A DNA stretch of 64,000 bases from NCBI GenBank assembly GCA_007570785.1, contig ML664152.1, forward strand, positions 189,072-253,071, in the 5' to 3' direction. The notes beneath the pieces are model-generated. The model was not told where the DNA came from. It did no database searches and saw only the letters and a list, made by a program, of their open reading frames with translations. Positions within the stretch are counted from its first letter, which is position 1; the number at the start of each line of letters is the position of its first letter. Source of the DNA: Antilocapra americana (taxonomy: Eukaryota; Chordata; Mammalia; Artiodactyla; Antilocapridae). This document shows, in pieces, positions 1 through 11,044 of the stretch. The translations under genes and the position numbers were made by a program.

Positions 1-372
1 ACAGTGATTTTGGTCCAGGAGGTCCCTATGAAACAGAATTCCTGGAAATCAATCTATGTATTTTCCCAGTCCTGATACATGATGGAAGAAGTAAAGTAGG
101 GAAAGAGTCTTTCACAAAACCGATGTTCTTTTCCACAAATGATCTTATATATTTCTGATATAATGCAATTATTTTATCAGAAAATGCACTGAACATCTAT
201 TTTACACAAACAAATCTATTAAATATTTTGGAATTAATATAGAGAATATTTTCAAGAGTTTAGGCCAGATACATTTTTCTCAAATGTTTATAAAAAGAAA
301 TACAAATAAAAATATTTTAAAAATTTGACCATGTTACAATTAATATAAAGTGAATGTAATAGCCAGTCCTAT
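1..372. other. AT-rich intergenic sequence
   Basis: No gene, RNA or clearly classifiable repeat is visible. The stretch is rich in A and T, and every reading frame is short and low-complexity. Confidence 0.5.
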
Positions 373-451
373 GGAGGAGGAAAGCCTGACATGCCGCAGT
401 TCATGGGGTTGCAAAGAGTTAGAGATGACTTAGCAACTGAACAACAACAAC
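373..451 (+). mobile_element. Bov-A / BovB 3'-tail fragment
   Basis: The segment matches the shared 3' tail of Bov-A SINEs and BovB: a 'cagttcatggggttgcaaag' core followed by the degraded 'gactgagcaactgaac' end and a short (CAA)n tail. Only the last 80 bases or so are present. It is therefore either a 5'-truncated BovB or the end of a Bov-tA SINE, and the two cannot be separated over this length. Confidence 0.7.
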
Positions 452-2019
452 AGTGGAGGAGGAAGATATCTGCCACAACAAAACTGCAAATTCTGGTATG
501 CAGATGTATTAGGATATGCAAAATTTATTTTGGATAAAAAAATAGAATTAAGTATAAACAAAGGACAAGGGAAAGAGAAACAAAAGGACAACAAATACTC
601 TTCTGAAAATAGATGATGGTGGAGAAGATCATGAAAACAGCAGAAATAATGTAATTGGTAGCAGAAAGAAAAAAGAGTGATATACAATGCAGAAGTAGAT
701 AAAAGGAAGAATGAAGAAAATGGCTTGAAATATTAATCGGTAGGAAAAATCATTGAATATATACTTAAACAAAAACTCTAAAAAACAAACACCTGCAAGT
801 TGAAGAGAAAATGCCATCAAAAAAAGAGACAAGGAATAAAAATAGAATAGGGGTTAAGACACACTCTTAAGTGTAAAGGACAAAGAAAAAAATAATAAAA
901 GAAAATGGGTAAAAAGGTTACCCAATCAATAGATGATGTATTTTGATCTATAATCAAGTGTATATGATTATCTTAATTACATAGAAGAGTTTTTTTTTAA
1001 TGAGCAAAAAATAAAGAAGAGAAATGGAAATGACCAAAGAAGACAAGGAATTTTAAGAGAAAAGAATTCAGGAAAGGAGGAATTACTAATATGATAAACA
1101 GCAAAAATAAACTGAAGAAATTTTAAAAGTTGATGCAGTAAAACCACAGTGTAATCATACCATAGAAAATTTTTTATGAGACCAATACAAAGAAGAAATT
1201 GAAATGGGGGCTGTAGAGATAGGAGCATGAGTTTAGATTTGGAAAGAGGAGAATAGAATGAGTAGGAGAGATTCTAGAAAAGTGTGAGTATCTCCTTGCA
1301 GCCCTGAGATCTCAATCACACCAGCATCCTTACCAAAGCTGATCTCAGTGGCCCGGTTCAGGCAGGTTAACTCTCATGCGCTACACTGAAAAGCAATGAC
1401 AGGCTGCCAGAATTATGGGGACAGGGCTGTATGATTTCATCTCCCCCTGGGCACTAACTTGTTTGTTCTCCAAAGTGGAAATGGCCTCGAGTACAGGGAC
1501 TCAGTCTGGGCAGGCCCAGGGGAGCCTAAATTGCCCTCTCTGATGCCATGTGTCTCCTGTTAGTTATTCATCATTTCCAAATGTGCAATTACCTTCTGAG
1601 GTAATAGATTGTCCCTGAGTTGGACTGAACTTGGTTATTATTTCTCAGGGTTCTGGAACTATGCCAGGAAGATAACCGTAATTCTCTCAGCTGACAAAAA
1701 TTATGTCAATATTCAGTGTTACACTGGTCATCATGTATCATCCTTGATGCTGGAGTGGTGACTGTTCAGAGCTGAATTTCAGTTTCTGAAATTTCCATAT
1801 AAAGCAAATGTATTGATTCACCTTGTTAAATGACCAAACTAATTTTTATTTGAATTTTCAGTATAAAACAGTGATATAATTTATGCAGTTTCAAATCCAT
1901 GAAAAATTTCCTTTTTATAATGTAAGCCTTTTATTTTTAAATAAATGTATTCACAAGAAGTTGTAAAAATAGTTCAGAGACGTCCCATTAACCTGTCCCA
2001 ATGTTGCATCTTTCAAAAT
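452..2019. other. Gene-free stretch, purine-rich then single-copy-like
   Basis: From about 452 to 1290 the + strand is strongly purine-rich (A/G), so apparent frames on the other strand are low-complexity Phe/Leu/Ser-rich artefacts. From about 1290 to 2019 the composition is more balanced. I recognise no gene, splice-flanked exon or repeat family there. Confidence 0.4.
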
Positions 2020-2776
2020 TATAAAAATTTTTATTGATGTAATATACATGTATAGTCATATAATTTTGTCACCTGTGTAGATTTCTGTAACCATCATCTC
2101 CATCAAGATGCAAAGCTGGGGGTCCAGTGGTGAAGACTTGAGCTTTCACTGCTGTGGACCTGGATTCTCTACCTGGTCAGGAAATTAATATCCCACAAGC
2201 CACAGTGTAGTAAAAAAATATATATATGAAACTGTTAGATCCACACAAAGTTTTCCTTCATGTTACCTCTTATTCACTACAATTTAGTTTTTTCAAGAAC
2301 ATTATCTAAATATGATCATATCATTTTGCCACATATGATCTTATGGAATTTGCTTTTATCACATAACATTATTCTTTGGATCCATCCAAGCTGTTGAACA
2401 TTTCAAGAGCTCAATCCTTCTGCTTTCCTAGGGTTAACTTCACTCTTCTTTTTCTACACCTATAATGAGTAATATTTACTGGATTGGGAGCTTTCTTTTT
2501 TAAAAAAAATTCATATTTACCCTTATAAATTTCTGAGACTTCACTGTTTTGCACAAGTTTTGGTGTTCTTTTTCATTCTTCTCTAAGTATTTTCTACTTT
2601 TTTTTTCTTTTGGGAAAACATATCTTATACAAAATTTCCCACCTTGCTCATTTTTTAGTGTACATTTCAGTGGTATTGAATATATTCATAATGCTGTGCT
2701 ACTATCACTAGTATCCACCTCTTGATGGATGGGATTCTTCTTTATCTTATGAAAAAACTTTATACCCACTACAGGC
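2020..2776 (-). mobile_element. Old L1 (L1M-type) 3'-region fragments, antisense
   Basis: Pieces such as 'gtaaccatcatctccatcaa' (near 2089) and 'tttcagtggtattgaatata' (near 2667) resemble the antisense 3' untranslated region of old mammalian L1 elements. The match is diverged and interrupted by a CHR SINE at 2113-2222. Subfamily assignment would need a repeat-library comparison. Confidence 0.45.
2113..2222 (+). mobile_element. CHR-type tRNA-derived SINE
   Basis: The head 'ggtccagtggtgaagactt' is the tRNA-derived promoter region of the cetartiodactyl CHR SINE family. It is followed by a degraded B-box-like 'tggattctctacctgg' and the conserved 'cccacaagcc'. It ends in an A-rich/TA tail. The copy is diverged and sits inside the older L1 fragment. 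Confidence 0.7.
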
Positions 2777-3893
2777 ATTGTTGTTGTTTATTCGCTCAGT
2801 CGTGTCTGACTCTTTGCAACCCCATGGACTATAGCACACCAAGTTTCCCTGTCCCTCGCCATCTCCCAGAGTTTGCTCAAACTCATGTCCATTGAGTCAG
2901 TGATGCTATCCAACCATATTGTCCTCTGTCATCCGCTTCTCATCCTATCGTCAATCTTTCCCAGCATCAGGGTCTTTTCCAATAGGTCAGCTAGCCTCAT
3001 CGCGTGGCCAAAATACTGGAGCTTCAGCTTCAGCAGCAGGCCTTCCAAAGAATATTCAGGGTTGATTTCCCTTAAGATTGACTGGCTTGATCTCCTTGCA
3101 GTCCAAGGGACTCTCAAGAGTCTTCTCCAGCACCACAGTTTGAAAGCATCAGGTCTTTGGTGCTCAGCCTTCTTTATGGTCCAGCTCTCACATCCATCCA
3201 TGACCATAGCTTTGACTATACAGACCTTTGAGGGCAAAAAACTGACTCTTTTTAATATATTGTCTAGATTTGTCATAGCTTGTCTTTCAAGGAGCAAGCA
3301 TCTTTTAATTTCATGACTGCAGTCACCAACCACGGTGATTTCGTAGCCCAAGAAAATAAAGTGTGTCACTTTATTTTATATCCAGCTTGTACATCTGTAA
3401 GTTCTCAGTTCACATTCTGTTCAAGCCTAGCTTGGAGGATTTGAGTATTACTTTGCTAGCATGTGAAATGAGAGCAATTGTACAGATGTTTAAGCTGGAT
3501 TTAGAAAAGGCAGAGGAACCAGAGATCAACTAACCCTTTCTTTGGGTTTGGAATGAAAACTGATCTTTTCCAGTCTTGGGGCCACTGCTGAGTTTTCCGA
3601 ATTTGCTGGCATATTGGATGCAGCACTTTAATGGCAACATCTTTTAGGATTTGAACTAGGTCAGCTCCATCACCTCTACTAGCTTTATTTATAGTAATGC
3701 TTCCTAAGACCCACTTGACTTCACACTCCAGGATGTCTGGCTCTAGGTGAGTGATCACACCATCGTGGTTATCTGGGTCATTAAGAACAATTTTTGCATG
3801 GTCCTTCTGTGTATTTTTGCCGCCTCTTCTTACTATCTTCTGCTTCTATAAAGTCCATATAATTTCTGTCCTTTATTGTGCCCATCCTTACTT
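2777..3893 (-). mobile_element. BovB LINE, rearranged and internally deleted
   Basis: The 3' end is on the left ('attcgctcagtcgtgtctga' near 2791). The C-terminal ORF region follows to about 3369, with residues such as 'CESWTIKKAEHQR' readable on the minus strand. The central reverse-transcriptase block, including the YADD motif, is missing. The element resumes at 3383 with the region upstream of RT and runs to about 3893. A block at 3483-3527 is in the opposite orientation to the rest. The element is non-functional: deleted, frameshifted and locally inverted. Confidence 0.85.
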
Positions 3894-3967
3894 CTGTAAA
3901 GACAATCTTGAGGAGGACTGAGCCTTGAACTTGTTGAATCCAAGACAGACTCCAGGTGGTTAGCCTC

Positions 3968-4138
3968 AAGATTGATGTTGACTCTGACTTTGCTTTACAA
4001 CAGTGTGTGTGTTTGTGAGTCTCAGCATTGATGTTGACTCTGGCTGTGTGTTACTACAGTGTGTGTGTTTGTGGGTCTCAGGATTGGTGCTGGCTCTTAC
4101 TCTGTGTTACTACAGTGTGTGTGCTATGGGTCTCTGTG
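3968..4138. repeat. Three-copy minisatellite, unit about 57 bp
   Basis: Three imperfect head-to-tail copies start near 3968, 4026 and 4083. Each has a 'ttgatgttgactctg'-like start, a 'ttactacag' centre, a short (GT)n run and a 'gggtctcag' end. The internal GT run probably favours length variation. It does not overlap the BovB to its left. Confidence 0.75.
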
Positions 4139-4144
4139 TTCATC

Positions 4145-4390
4145 CTATTGGAGTTTCTTGAGCTTCCTGATGTATGGATTTTTGGTTTTCAATAAAGTTG
4201 GTAATGTTCTGTTATTTCCTTGATTTTTTTTTTTGGCTAATTTCTCTCTTCTTCTGGTACTCTATTTTGCATATGTTGATGTGCTTAATGGTATCAAGCA
4301 TTTTTCTGAGGCTCTTCGTCATATTCATTTTTTCTCTCTGGTTTTTGGCTTCAAGTTCAATAATTCTTTATTCTCCAAATTAAGACCTAC
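4145..4390 (-). mobile_element. Old L1 ORF1-region fragment, antisense
   Basis: The stretch resembles the antisense of mammalian L1 ORF1, for example 'ttttgcatatgttgatgtgc' and 'tttctctctggtttttggct'. It aligns by eye with the ORF1 part of the much younger L1 at 57.6-57.9 kb in this window. It is short and diverged. Confidence 0.5.
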
Positions 4391-4403
4391 TTTTGAGCCC
4401 CTA

Positions 4404-4667
4404 TAGAGAAGGCAATGGCAACCCACTCTAGTACTCTTGCCTGGACATTCCCATGGACGGAGGAGCTGGTAGGCTGCAGTCAATGGGGTCACGAAGAGTC
4501 AGACACAACTGAGCGACTTCACTTTCACTTTTCACTTTCATGCACTGGAGAAGAAAATGACAACCCACTCCAGTGTTCTTGCCTGGAGAATGCCAGGGCC
4601 GTCGGAGCCTGGTAGGCTGCTGTCTATGGGGTCACATACGACTGACTCGACTTAGCAGCAGCAGCAG
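4404..4667 (+). mobile_element. Bov-A2 SINE (dimeric)
   Basis: Two tandem Bov-A units are visible, at about 4404-4530 and 4550-4655. Each has the 'aacccactc...cttgcctgg' core and the 'tggggtcac' end. They are joined by the typical 'cacttttcactttcatgca' linker. The element ends in (GCA)n. This dimer is a hallmark of pecoran ruminants. Confidence 0.9.
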
Positions 4668-4814
4668 TGAATTTTTAATTTTGTTTATTGTTTACTGTTT
4701 ATTACTTCTTGACCTCAGAGTTTCTGCCTGGTTCTCTTTGGTTGCTTCTGCCTCTCTGCCCTTTTTCATTGGGTGCCTCAGTGCTGGCATGCCTTCTTTT
4801 GCTTCTTTTTACTT

Positions 4815-6334
4815 CCCACTTTTATCTTACTTTATTATTTTTTATAACTTTTTTAACTTTACAATATTGCATTGGATTTGCCATACACTGACATGAACCT
4901 GCCATGGGTGTACATGTGTTCCCAATCCTGAACCCACCTCCCACTTCCCTTTCCATCCCATCTCTTGGGTCATCCCAGGGTACCAGCCCTGAGCACCCTG
5001 TATCATGCCTCAAACCTGTACTGATGATACATTTCACATATGAAAATATATATGTTTCAAATGCCATTCTCCCAAATCACCCCACCCCCACCCTCTCCCT
5101 CAGGGTCCAAAAGACTGTTCTATACATCTGCATCTCTTCTGCTGTCTCACATACAGGCTTATCGTTACCATCTTTATAAATTCCATATATATGCATTAGT
5201 ATACCGTATTGCTGTTTTTCTTTCTGGCTTACTTCACTCTGTATAATGGGCTCTAGTTTCATCCACCTCATTAGAACTAATTCAAATGTATTCTTTTTAA
5301 TGGCTGGATAATATTCCATTGTTTATATGTACCACAGCTTTCTTATCCATTCATCTGCTGATGGACATCTAGGTTGCTTCCATGTCCTGGCTATTGTAAA
5401 CAGTGTGGTAATGAACATTGGGGTACACATGTCTCTTTCAATTCTGGTTTCCTCAGTGTGTATGCCCAGAATTGGGATTGCTGGGTCATATGGCAGTTCT
5501 ATTTCCAGTTTTTTAAGGAATCTCCAAACTGCTCTCCATAGTGGCTATACTAGTTTCCATTCCCACCAACAGTGTAAGAGGCTTCCCTTTTCTCCACATC
5601 CTTTCCAGCATTTATTGCTTGTAGACTTTTGGATAGCAGCCATTCTGAGTGGTGTGAAATGGTACCCCATTGTGGTTTTGATTTGCATTTCTCTGATAAT
5701 GAGTGATGTTGAGCATATTTTCATGTGTTTGTTAGCCATCTGTATGTCTTCTTCGGAGAAATGTCTGTTTAGTTCTTTGGCCTACTCTTTGATTGAGTCG
5801 TTTATTTTTCTGGAATTGAGCTGCAGGAGTTGCTTGTATATTTTTGAGATTGATTCTTTGTCAGTTTCTTCATTTGCTATTATTTTGTCCCATTCCAAAG
5901 GCTGTCTTTTCACCTTGCGTTTAGTTTCCTTTGTTGTGCAGAAGCTTTTAATTTTAACTAGGCCCCATTCATTTATTTTTGCCTTTATTTCCAATATTCT
6001 GGGAGGTGGGTCATAGAGGATCCTGCTGTGATTTATGTTGGAGAGTGTTTTGCCTATGTGTTCCTCTAGGTGTTTTATTGTTTCTGGTCTTACATTTAGA
6101 TCTTTAATTTATTTTCAGTGTATTTTTCTGTATGGTGTTAGAAAGTGTTCTAGTTTCATTCTTTTACAAGTGCTTGACCAGTTTTCCCAGCACCATTTAT
6201 TAAAGAGATTGTCTTTTCTCCACTGTATATTCTTGCCTCCTTTGTCAAATATAATGTGTCCATAGGTGTGTGGATTTATCTCTGGGCTTTCTATTTTGTT
6301 CCATTGATCTATATTTCTGTCTTCGTGCTATTTT
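4815..6334 (-). mobile_element. 5'-truncated ruminant L1 (3' UTR and ORF2 C-terminus)
   Basis: The 3' end lies on the left (T-rich from about 4815), followed by the 3' UTR and the C-terminal third of ORF2 read on the minus strand. Recognisable blocks are '[20 protein letters not shown]' (5319 leftward), '[19 protein letters not shown]' (near 5690) and '[20 protein letters not shown]' (near 5800). The frame is broken several times. The element stops at about 6334. Diverged direct repeats 'ttgcttctttttact' (about 4799) and 'ttgctttttttcact' (about 6336) probably represent the TSD. Confidence 0.9.
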
Positions 6335-6543
6335 TTTGCTTTTTTTCACTCAAGAAGCTTTTCTTATGTCTCCTTAGGTGACGTGTCTACTTTAGTCCAG
6401 TGGCCATTGCTGGTGGCATGCAGAGTTTGGCAGGGCCAAACCCTGCCCCAACTGCTGAGAAAAGTAAGGACTATAACAGGTCTCAAAACACTGTCCTCAG
6501 GAAGGTTTTTGTTGATTTTTTTTTTTTTTCTTTTGAGGAAAGT

Positions 6544-6755
6544 AGGCTTCCCAGGTTTCCCAGTGGTAAAGAATTCACCTACCAATGCAAGAGACACAGG
6601 AGATGTGGGTTTGACCACTGCGTCAGGAAGATCCCCTGGAGAAGGAAATGGAAACCCATTCCAGTATTCTTGCCTGGAAAATCCCATGGACTGAGAAGCC
6701 TGGAGGGCTACAGTCCACAGGGTTGCAAGGAGTTGGCTGGGACTGAGTGACTTAA
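6544..6755 (+). mobile_element. Bov-tA SINE
   Basis: A tRNA-Glu-related head ('cccagtggtaaagaattcac') is joined to a Bov-A body ('ggaaacccattccagtattc'), ending in 'gggactgagtgact'. It is full length but diverged. Confidence 0.9.
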
Positions 6756-7379
6756 CATGGGGTTCAGAGCAGTTAAGTAAACTACAAAGCTCGCACAACA
6801 AGAAAGTGGTTATTTGTCATTCTTTTCATGTATGAATTTGCTAATATTTTGTTGAGATTTTTGTTCTGTGTTCATGAGAGATACTGCCTGCAATTTTCTT
6901 TTCTTGTTATGTCCTTGTCTAGTTGGGTATCAGGGATGTGCTGAGCTCCAAAATGCCTTGGGAAGTATTCCCACCTTTATTTTCTGAAAATGATCAGCCA
7001 CACTCAGTGCAACTTCCAGACCTGAAATAGTGAATACTTTGAGGGGGAGGCAGCAGGAATTGAGATTTGGGTCCCTCGATTATTTGGGTCCCACAATTAC
7101 AACAAAAGAGCCAGAATGGGCAAAGAATAGAGTTCACACAGTTCTGATGGTTGGTGCTGGTTGGTATAGGAGGGAAGACATGGACACAGGGTAAGGAAGT
7201 TTCCCCAGGCCTTCCATACTGGACACTGTGTCCTTTCTGTGTGGAAACGATCAGATAGTAAAAATCCTACACATTCTAACTTTGTTTCCTTCAGATGACC
7301 CTCTCTCTATTCCTTAGTTCTATTATACAGGTAGGTTCTGCCTCCCTCCCACCTGGGTCAGCTTCTCACAGAGATATCC
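6756..7379. other. Gene-free, single-copy-like
   Basis: No coding frame with family resemblance, RNA gene or clear repeat was seen between the Bov-tA and the old L1 that starts near 7380. Confidence 0.4.
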
Positions 7380-7725
7380 AGGCTGAATTGTAGAAATAAA
7401 ACACATTAATTCTTCCAGAGAAAGTGAAAAGTGGGAACAATCCCACCTCAGCATATAAGATTGGCATAACTTTGATATAAAATTTTACAAAGACATTAAT
7501 GGAAAGGGAAGATAAAAATTGAAGGTCAAGTCTGCAATTTCTAAACAAAATATTAAAAAATTAAATTTAACAACATAAAACAATAAAGGACAGTACATTG
7601 CCATCAAATGGATTTATTCCCAAAAAGCAAATTGATTCAGTGTTCAAAAATCAACTTGAGCAATTAACCATATCAACAGAACAAACAAATAAATCATAGC
7701 ATTTCAATGCAAAAATATCACCGTA

Positions 7726-7862
7726 GGGTCTTCCCTGGAGGTCCAGTGGTTAAAACTTCACCTTCCAGTGCAGAGAGTGGGGGTTCGATACCTGGTCGTG
7801 CAGCTAAGATCCCACATGCGTCAGAGCCAAAAACGAAAACAAAACAGAAACAGCGTAGTAAC
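7726..7862 (+). mobile_element. CHR-type SINE
   Basis: It starts with 'gggtcttccctggaggtcca' and contains a good B-box-like 'ggttcgatacctggtcg'. It continues through 'aagatcccacatgcg' to an A-rich tail. It lies inside the old L1 remnant. Confidence 0.85.
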
Positions 7863-7882
7863 AAATTCAATAGAAATTTTTT

Positions 7883-7970
7883 AAATGGTCCACATCAAAA
7901 AAACCTTTAAAAATGATCCACATCAAAAAACCCTTTAAAAATGATCCACATCAAGAAAAAATCTTTTAAG
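7883..7970. repeat. Short tandem repeat, unit about 34 bp, about 2.5 copies
   Basis: The core 'tccacatcaaaaaa' followed by 'cctttaaaaatga' is repeated starting near 7888, 7916 and 7944. It directly follows the A-rich tail of the CHR SINE, so it probably arose by slippage in the tail and flank. Confidence 0.65.
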
Positions 7971-8163
7971 AAGAAAAGAAATATCACTGTAAAAACTACA
8001 CATCTATTTGTGATAATAAAAAAAAAGATTTGGGGAACTACGAACAGAAGGAAATGTACTTAATCTGATAGTGCATCTATATCACACTTACACCAACCGT
8101 CACACTTGCTGGTGAAATCTTAAATTCTTTCTCCTTGAGATTGAGAACAAGATACAAATACCT

Positions 8164-9219
8164 GGCATTATTTTATTGCGTGCAGATCCTTCCAAGGTGC
8201 ACGCGGGTTGGGCGCTCGTGTCCTGCAGGGTCACAGTCTGAAGGGGTCCAGACTTCCATGCTGGCGACCCCCAGGAATGACCAGCAGGGACAGACAGGCT
8301 CCGGGGGGCGGACTAGCTTCCAGGCCCTGGGCTGCATCCCGGCCCCGCGCCCCTTTGTGAGGCCGCCTGCGGGCCCTCTGCTGTCCACCGGGGGCCAGTA
8401 CGCTGTGAAGAACAGGAAAAACCCCGTGCCCAAGAGGTATGCGCGTGGCAGAGGTGGGGAGTGGGAGGGCAGCGACGACCCAGAAACCTGGTTGGGGGTA
8501 TGGAGGGGGTCTTAGACTTCCCACGGCCCTCATCCTGGCTCTCTGCGGGTCTCCTGGGGGTTCCATCGCCGACTTTATCTACTCGGGAAGGATAGATTTC
8601 GTTTTTAAGTCTCCTCCTCACCCCTGACACCCCTGCTGGGTTCTTGACAAGTCAAAGCCGAATTCGGCCTGGTGACACTGGTTCTGGGAATCACCGCGTT
8701 TCAGGATTTGTGACTTGTGCCTCTGAGGCTGGTGCCTGTGACTAAGGTTGGATTTTCCGGGCATGCACACGTGCGGTTAGGGGTCCTGGATCACAGTGCG
8801 GCTGGAAGGGACAGGTCTCCAGATACAGGACACCCTACCCCTTTATAGACTGGATGCTGAGATCTGCTGGGAAAGGACCCCTACGGGGTGAGGACCCCTG
8901 CGGGTGCGAGTCCAGCCCAAACTGACCCGGAAGGGTCCCCTCCAGGCCCTGGAGGAGACGCTCCTTGGGCAGAGACCCTGGCCAGAACTTCGAGGGTCTT
9001 TGCCCGGCGCGGGGTGCTGGGGCGGCCCCTGAGGCTGCAAGAAACCACAGGGTCTTCCAAGTGCTTCCCAGGCTCTGGAGACCCGTGCTTCTCACTCAGC
9101 GAGCGCAGTGTTCTCAGCGCCAGAGGCGCGTCCAAGTCTGAGAAATTTCCAAAAGCTCTCAAAATAGCAATTCTAGTTACATTTATTTTTGAAATCCAAA
9201 AAAAAAAAAAAAAAAAAAA
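8164..9219 (+). other. GC- and CpG-rich 1-kb segment ending in A22, candidate retrocopy
   Basis: GC content rises sharply against the AT-rich flanks. By hand I count about 27 CpG in 8200-8610 and 16 in 8880-9140, an observed/expected ratio near 0.65. The + strand frame is open from about 8135 to 8515 but resembles no protein I know. A splice-donor-like 'aagaggtatgcg' lies at about 8431. The segment ends in 22 A residues (9198-9219). A direct repeat 'aacaagatacaaa' occurs at 8146-8158 and again at 9232-9244. It could be a processed retrocopy of a GC-rich transcript or a CpG-island/promoter fragment. No AATAAA precedes the A run. Confidence 0.45.
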
Positions 9220-9220
9220 T

Positions 9221-9490
9221 GCCTTCAGAGAAACAAGATACAAAAGAAAAACTGTCCCATGATTCCATTTATATCTTGTCGATCTACCCAAAGCAGCCGG
9301 GAAGGGTGGCCGGGGACCAATTGATAGAAGGTAAGGGGGTTTCCTTTGGGGGATGAAAAAGTCCTGGAATTAGACAGTGGTGCTGGGGACCCGCTATTGT
9401 GCGTGTACTTAATGCCACCGAATGGCACACTTTAAAGTTACTAAAATGGCAGCATTTTTTGTAATGTGTATTTTACCACATACACACACA
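9221..9490 (+). mobile_element. Old L1 (L1M-type) 3' UTR fragment
   Basis: It contains the well-known L1M 3' UTR string: 'tgattccatttatat', then 'gatgaaaaagtcctggaatt' and 'cacactttaaagttactaaa', ending in 'gtgtattttaccacat'. Sense orientation. Confidence 0.65.
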
Positions 9491-9660
9491 AAAAACTACC
9501 ACGCAGCTTCTCGGAGAGAGCGCCAGTATCCCAGAACGAAGCCTGTCAGAGCTCTCTCTCCAAGTCAGTGAACCTGTAATCACTAGTTAATCAGAAAAGA
9601 CGCTTAAAATGGCGGGGATGAGAGTTGCGAATAACTTACACATTTTATTTATTATTTTTT

Positions 9661-9690
9661 ACACACACACACATATATATATATGTATAC
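9661..9690. repeat. (AC)n(AT)n microsatellite
   Basis: A compound dinucleotide run: about six AC units followed by about six AT units. Confidence 0.9.
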
Positions 9691-9894
9691 AAAGGCTTTT
9701 CTACTATACTTGATTAAACCTTGAGAAAGAACATTGAAAAAGAACAGATGGAAATATTGGGAAACAAACTAAGTGATATAGGACCACTGAATATGAAATA
9801 GCAAAAAGTGAAACAAGCTAGATAAAAATAGAAGATCATCATATAGTCCAGCTGATTTTAACCATGATTGCTCATTAGAAATCTATTGCCATTT

Positions 9895-10170
9895 TCTCAA
9901 TTGTTTGGGGTTTTCTTTTCTGTAGATCTTTTCCTTGTCCTGTGTTTCCCTCCTAGAAGTTCCTTTAGCATTTGTTGTAAAGCTGTTTGGTGGTGTGAAA
10001 TTCTCTTAACTTTTGCTAGTCTGGAAAGCTTTTGATTTTTCCATTGAATCTGAATGAGTGTCTTGCTGGGTAGAGTAATCTTGGTTGTAGGCTCTTCCCT
10101 TTCATCATTTTAAATATATTGTGTCATTCCCTCTGGCTTGTAGAGTTTTGTTGAGAAATCAGCATTTTAT
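9895..10170 (-). mobile_element. Old L1 ORF1-region fragment, antisense
   Basis: Text such as 'tttgttgtaaagctgtttgg', 'gctgggtagagtaatcttgg' and 'ttgtcattccctctggctt'-like sequence parallels the antisense ORF1 of the younger L1 at 57.28-57.49 kb, with clear divergence. Confidence 0.6.
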
Positions 10171-11044
10171 TTTAAGTGAACGCACCAACATATATGAACT
10201 TGCCAATCTCGTTATGCTGGTCCATTTTACTGCACACATCGTTCCCATAATATACTGTCTACAGTTTAAAGAGCTTGCATCACAATCCAGATATAACAGC
10301 AGCTGTCCTCTTCAACCAGGCTTCCTTGACTCTTTCCAAAGTACCCAGCATTGTTTTCTTAGGAACTGTACTCTTGTTTCCTTGATAATTATAAATAAGA
10401 GCTGATATGAGATGGTCTGAGGACTTTGAACAATGATTCTCAGTTAGCACACAGCTCGTTGCCTGCCACCTCAGTCATTTACTGGAGTAACATCCTACTT
10501 GTTTGCAAAAACCTTACACTCTTGGTTTCAGAATGATTTCAAATGTTTTATTGTACTTGATCCTCAGGCTGGATGGTAAGAAGGCTGCACCCTTGCCTGC
10601 CACCTCACTTGAACCCAGTCCATCTCTGAAATTTGTTGAAAAATCTGGGGCCAGGGCAGCCCTTTTGGGACAGGTCACCTTGTGAGCAGAGCACTTTGGG
10701 AGGTAGGGGGCTGAGTACTGAAGCCCCTCCCCATTCCCTTGGCTGGCTGGTCTCCCCAGAAACTGGGTCACAACTGACAGTGGCCACATGCTCCAGCCAT
10801 TGTCTCTTGTGGAGCCATGATGCAGAGCCTGCACCTGCTTTGTGTGTCTTGCTAACAACGTTAGTCTGTGTGTTCTGTCACTGTCTGTATGGAATGTGCA
10901 TGGTTTGAGTTCACTTTTGAAAGAATTAGGACCTTGGACTTTGAGTCAATTTACTTGTTAAATGTGCATAAACTTTGGATAAGAGCCCTGGGGAGGTGTG
11001 TCGGGCAGAATGCAGCTGCCAACACCTGGTCCAATACTGTGTTT
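10171..11044. other. Gene-free, single-copy-like
   Basis: No repeat family or conserved coding frame is recognised. Reading frames of 60-115 codons exist on both strands but overlap each other and show no protein-family resemblance. Confidence 0.4.

Larger units (their letters stand above)
7380..8163 (+). mobile_element. Old L1 ORF2 (reverse transcriptase region) remnant
   Basis: Sense-strand L1 reverse-transcriptase coding sequence is recognisable at 7530-7715 (the 'NKILANRI...' to 'HHINR' region) and again at 8030-8158 (the region before 'GTRQGCP'). The open frame is destroyed. The middle is displaced by a CHR SINE (7726-7862) and a small tandem repeat (7883-7970). It is much older than the L1s near 52-64 kb. 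Confidence 0.55.

Noticed and set aside
430..1228. Several 67-85-codon hydrophobic frames on the - strand
   Set aside because: They are complements of a purine-rich, low-complexity + strand; the Phe/Leu/Ser runs reflect composition.
5327..6016. 229-codon open frame on the + strand
   Set aside because: It is the complement of L1 ORF2 C-terminal coding sequence. The minus strand carries the recognisable L1 protein, so this frame is a shadow.
7726..7862. tRNA-like A/B-box sequence that could suggest a tRNA gene
   Set aside because: It is the tRNA-derived head of a CHR SINE with an A-rich tail. No cloverleaf with paired acceptor stem is apparent. The same applies to the Bov-tA heads.
9895..10170. 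Possible exon-like conserved block
   Set aside because: It aligns with the antisense L1 ORF1 region seen again at 57.28-57.49 kb, so it is repeat-derived.
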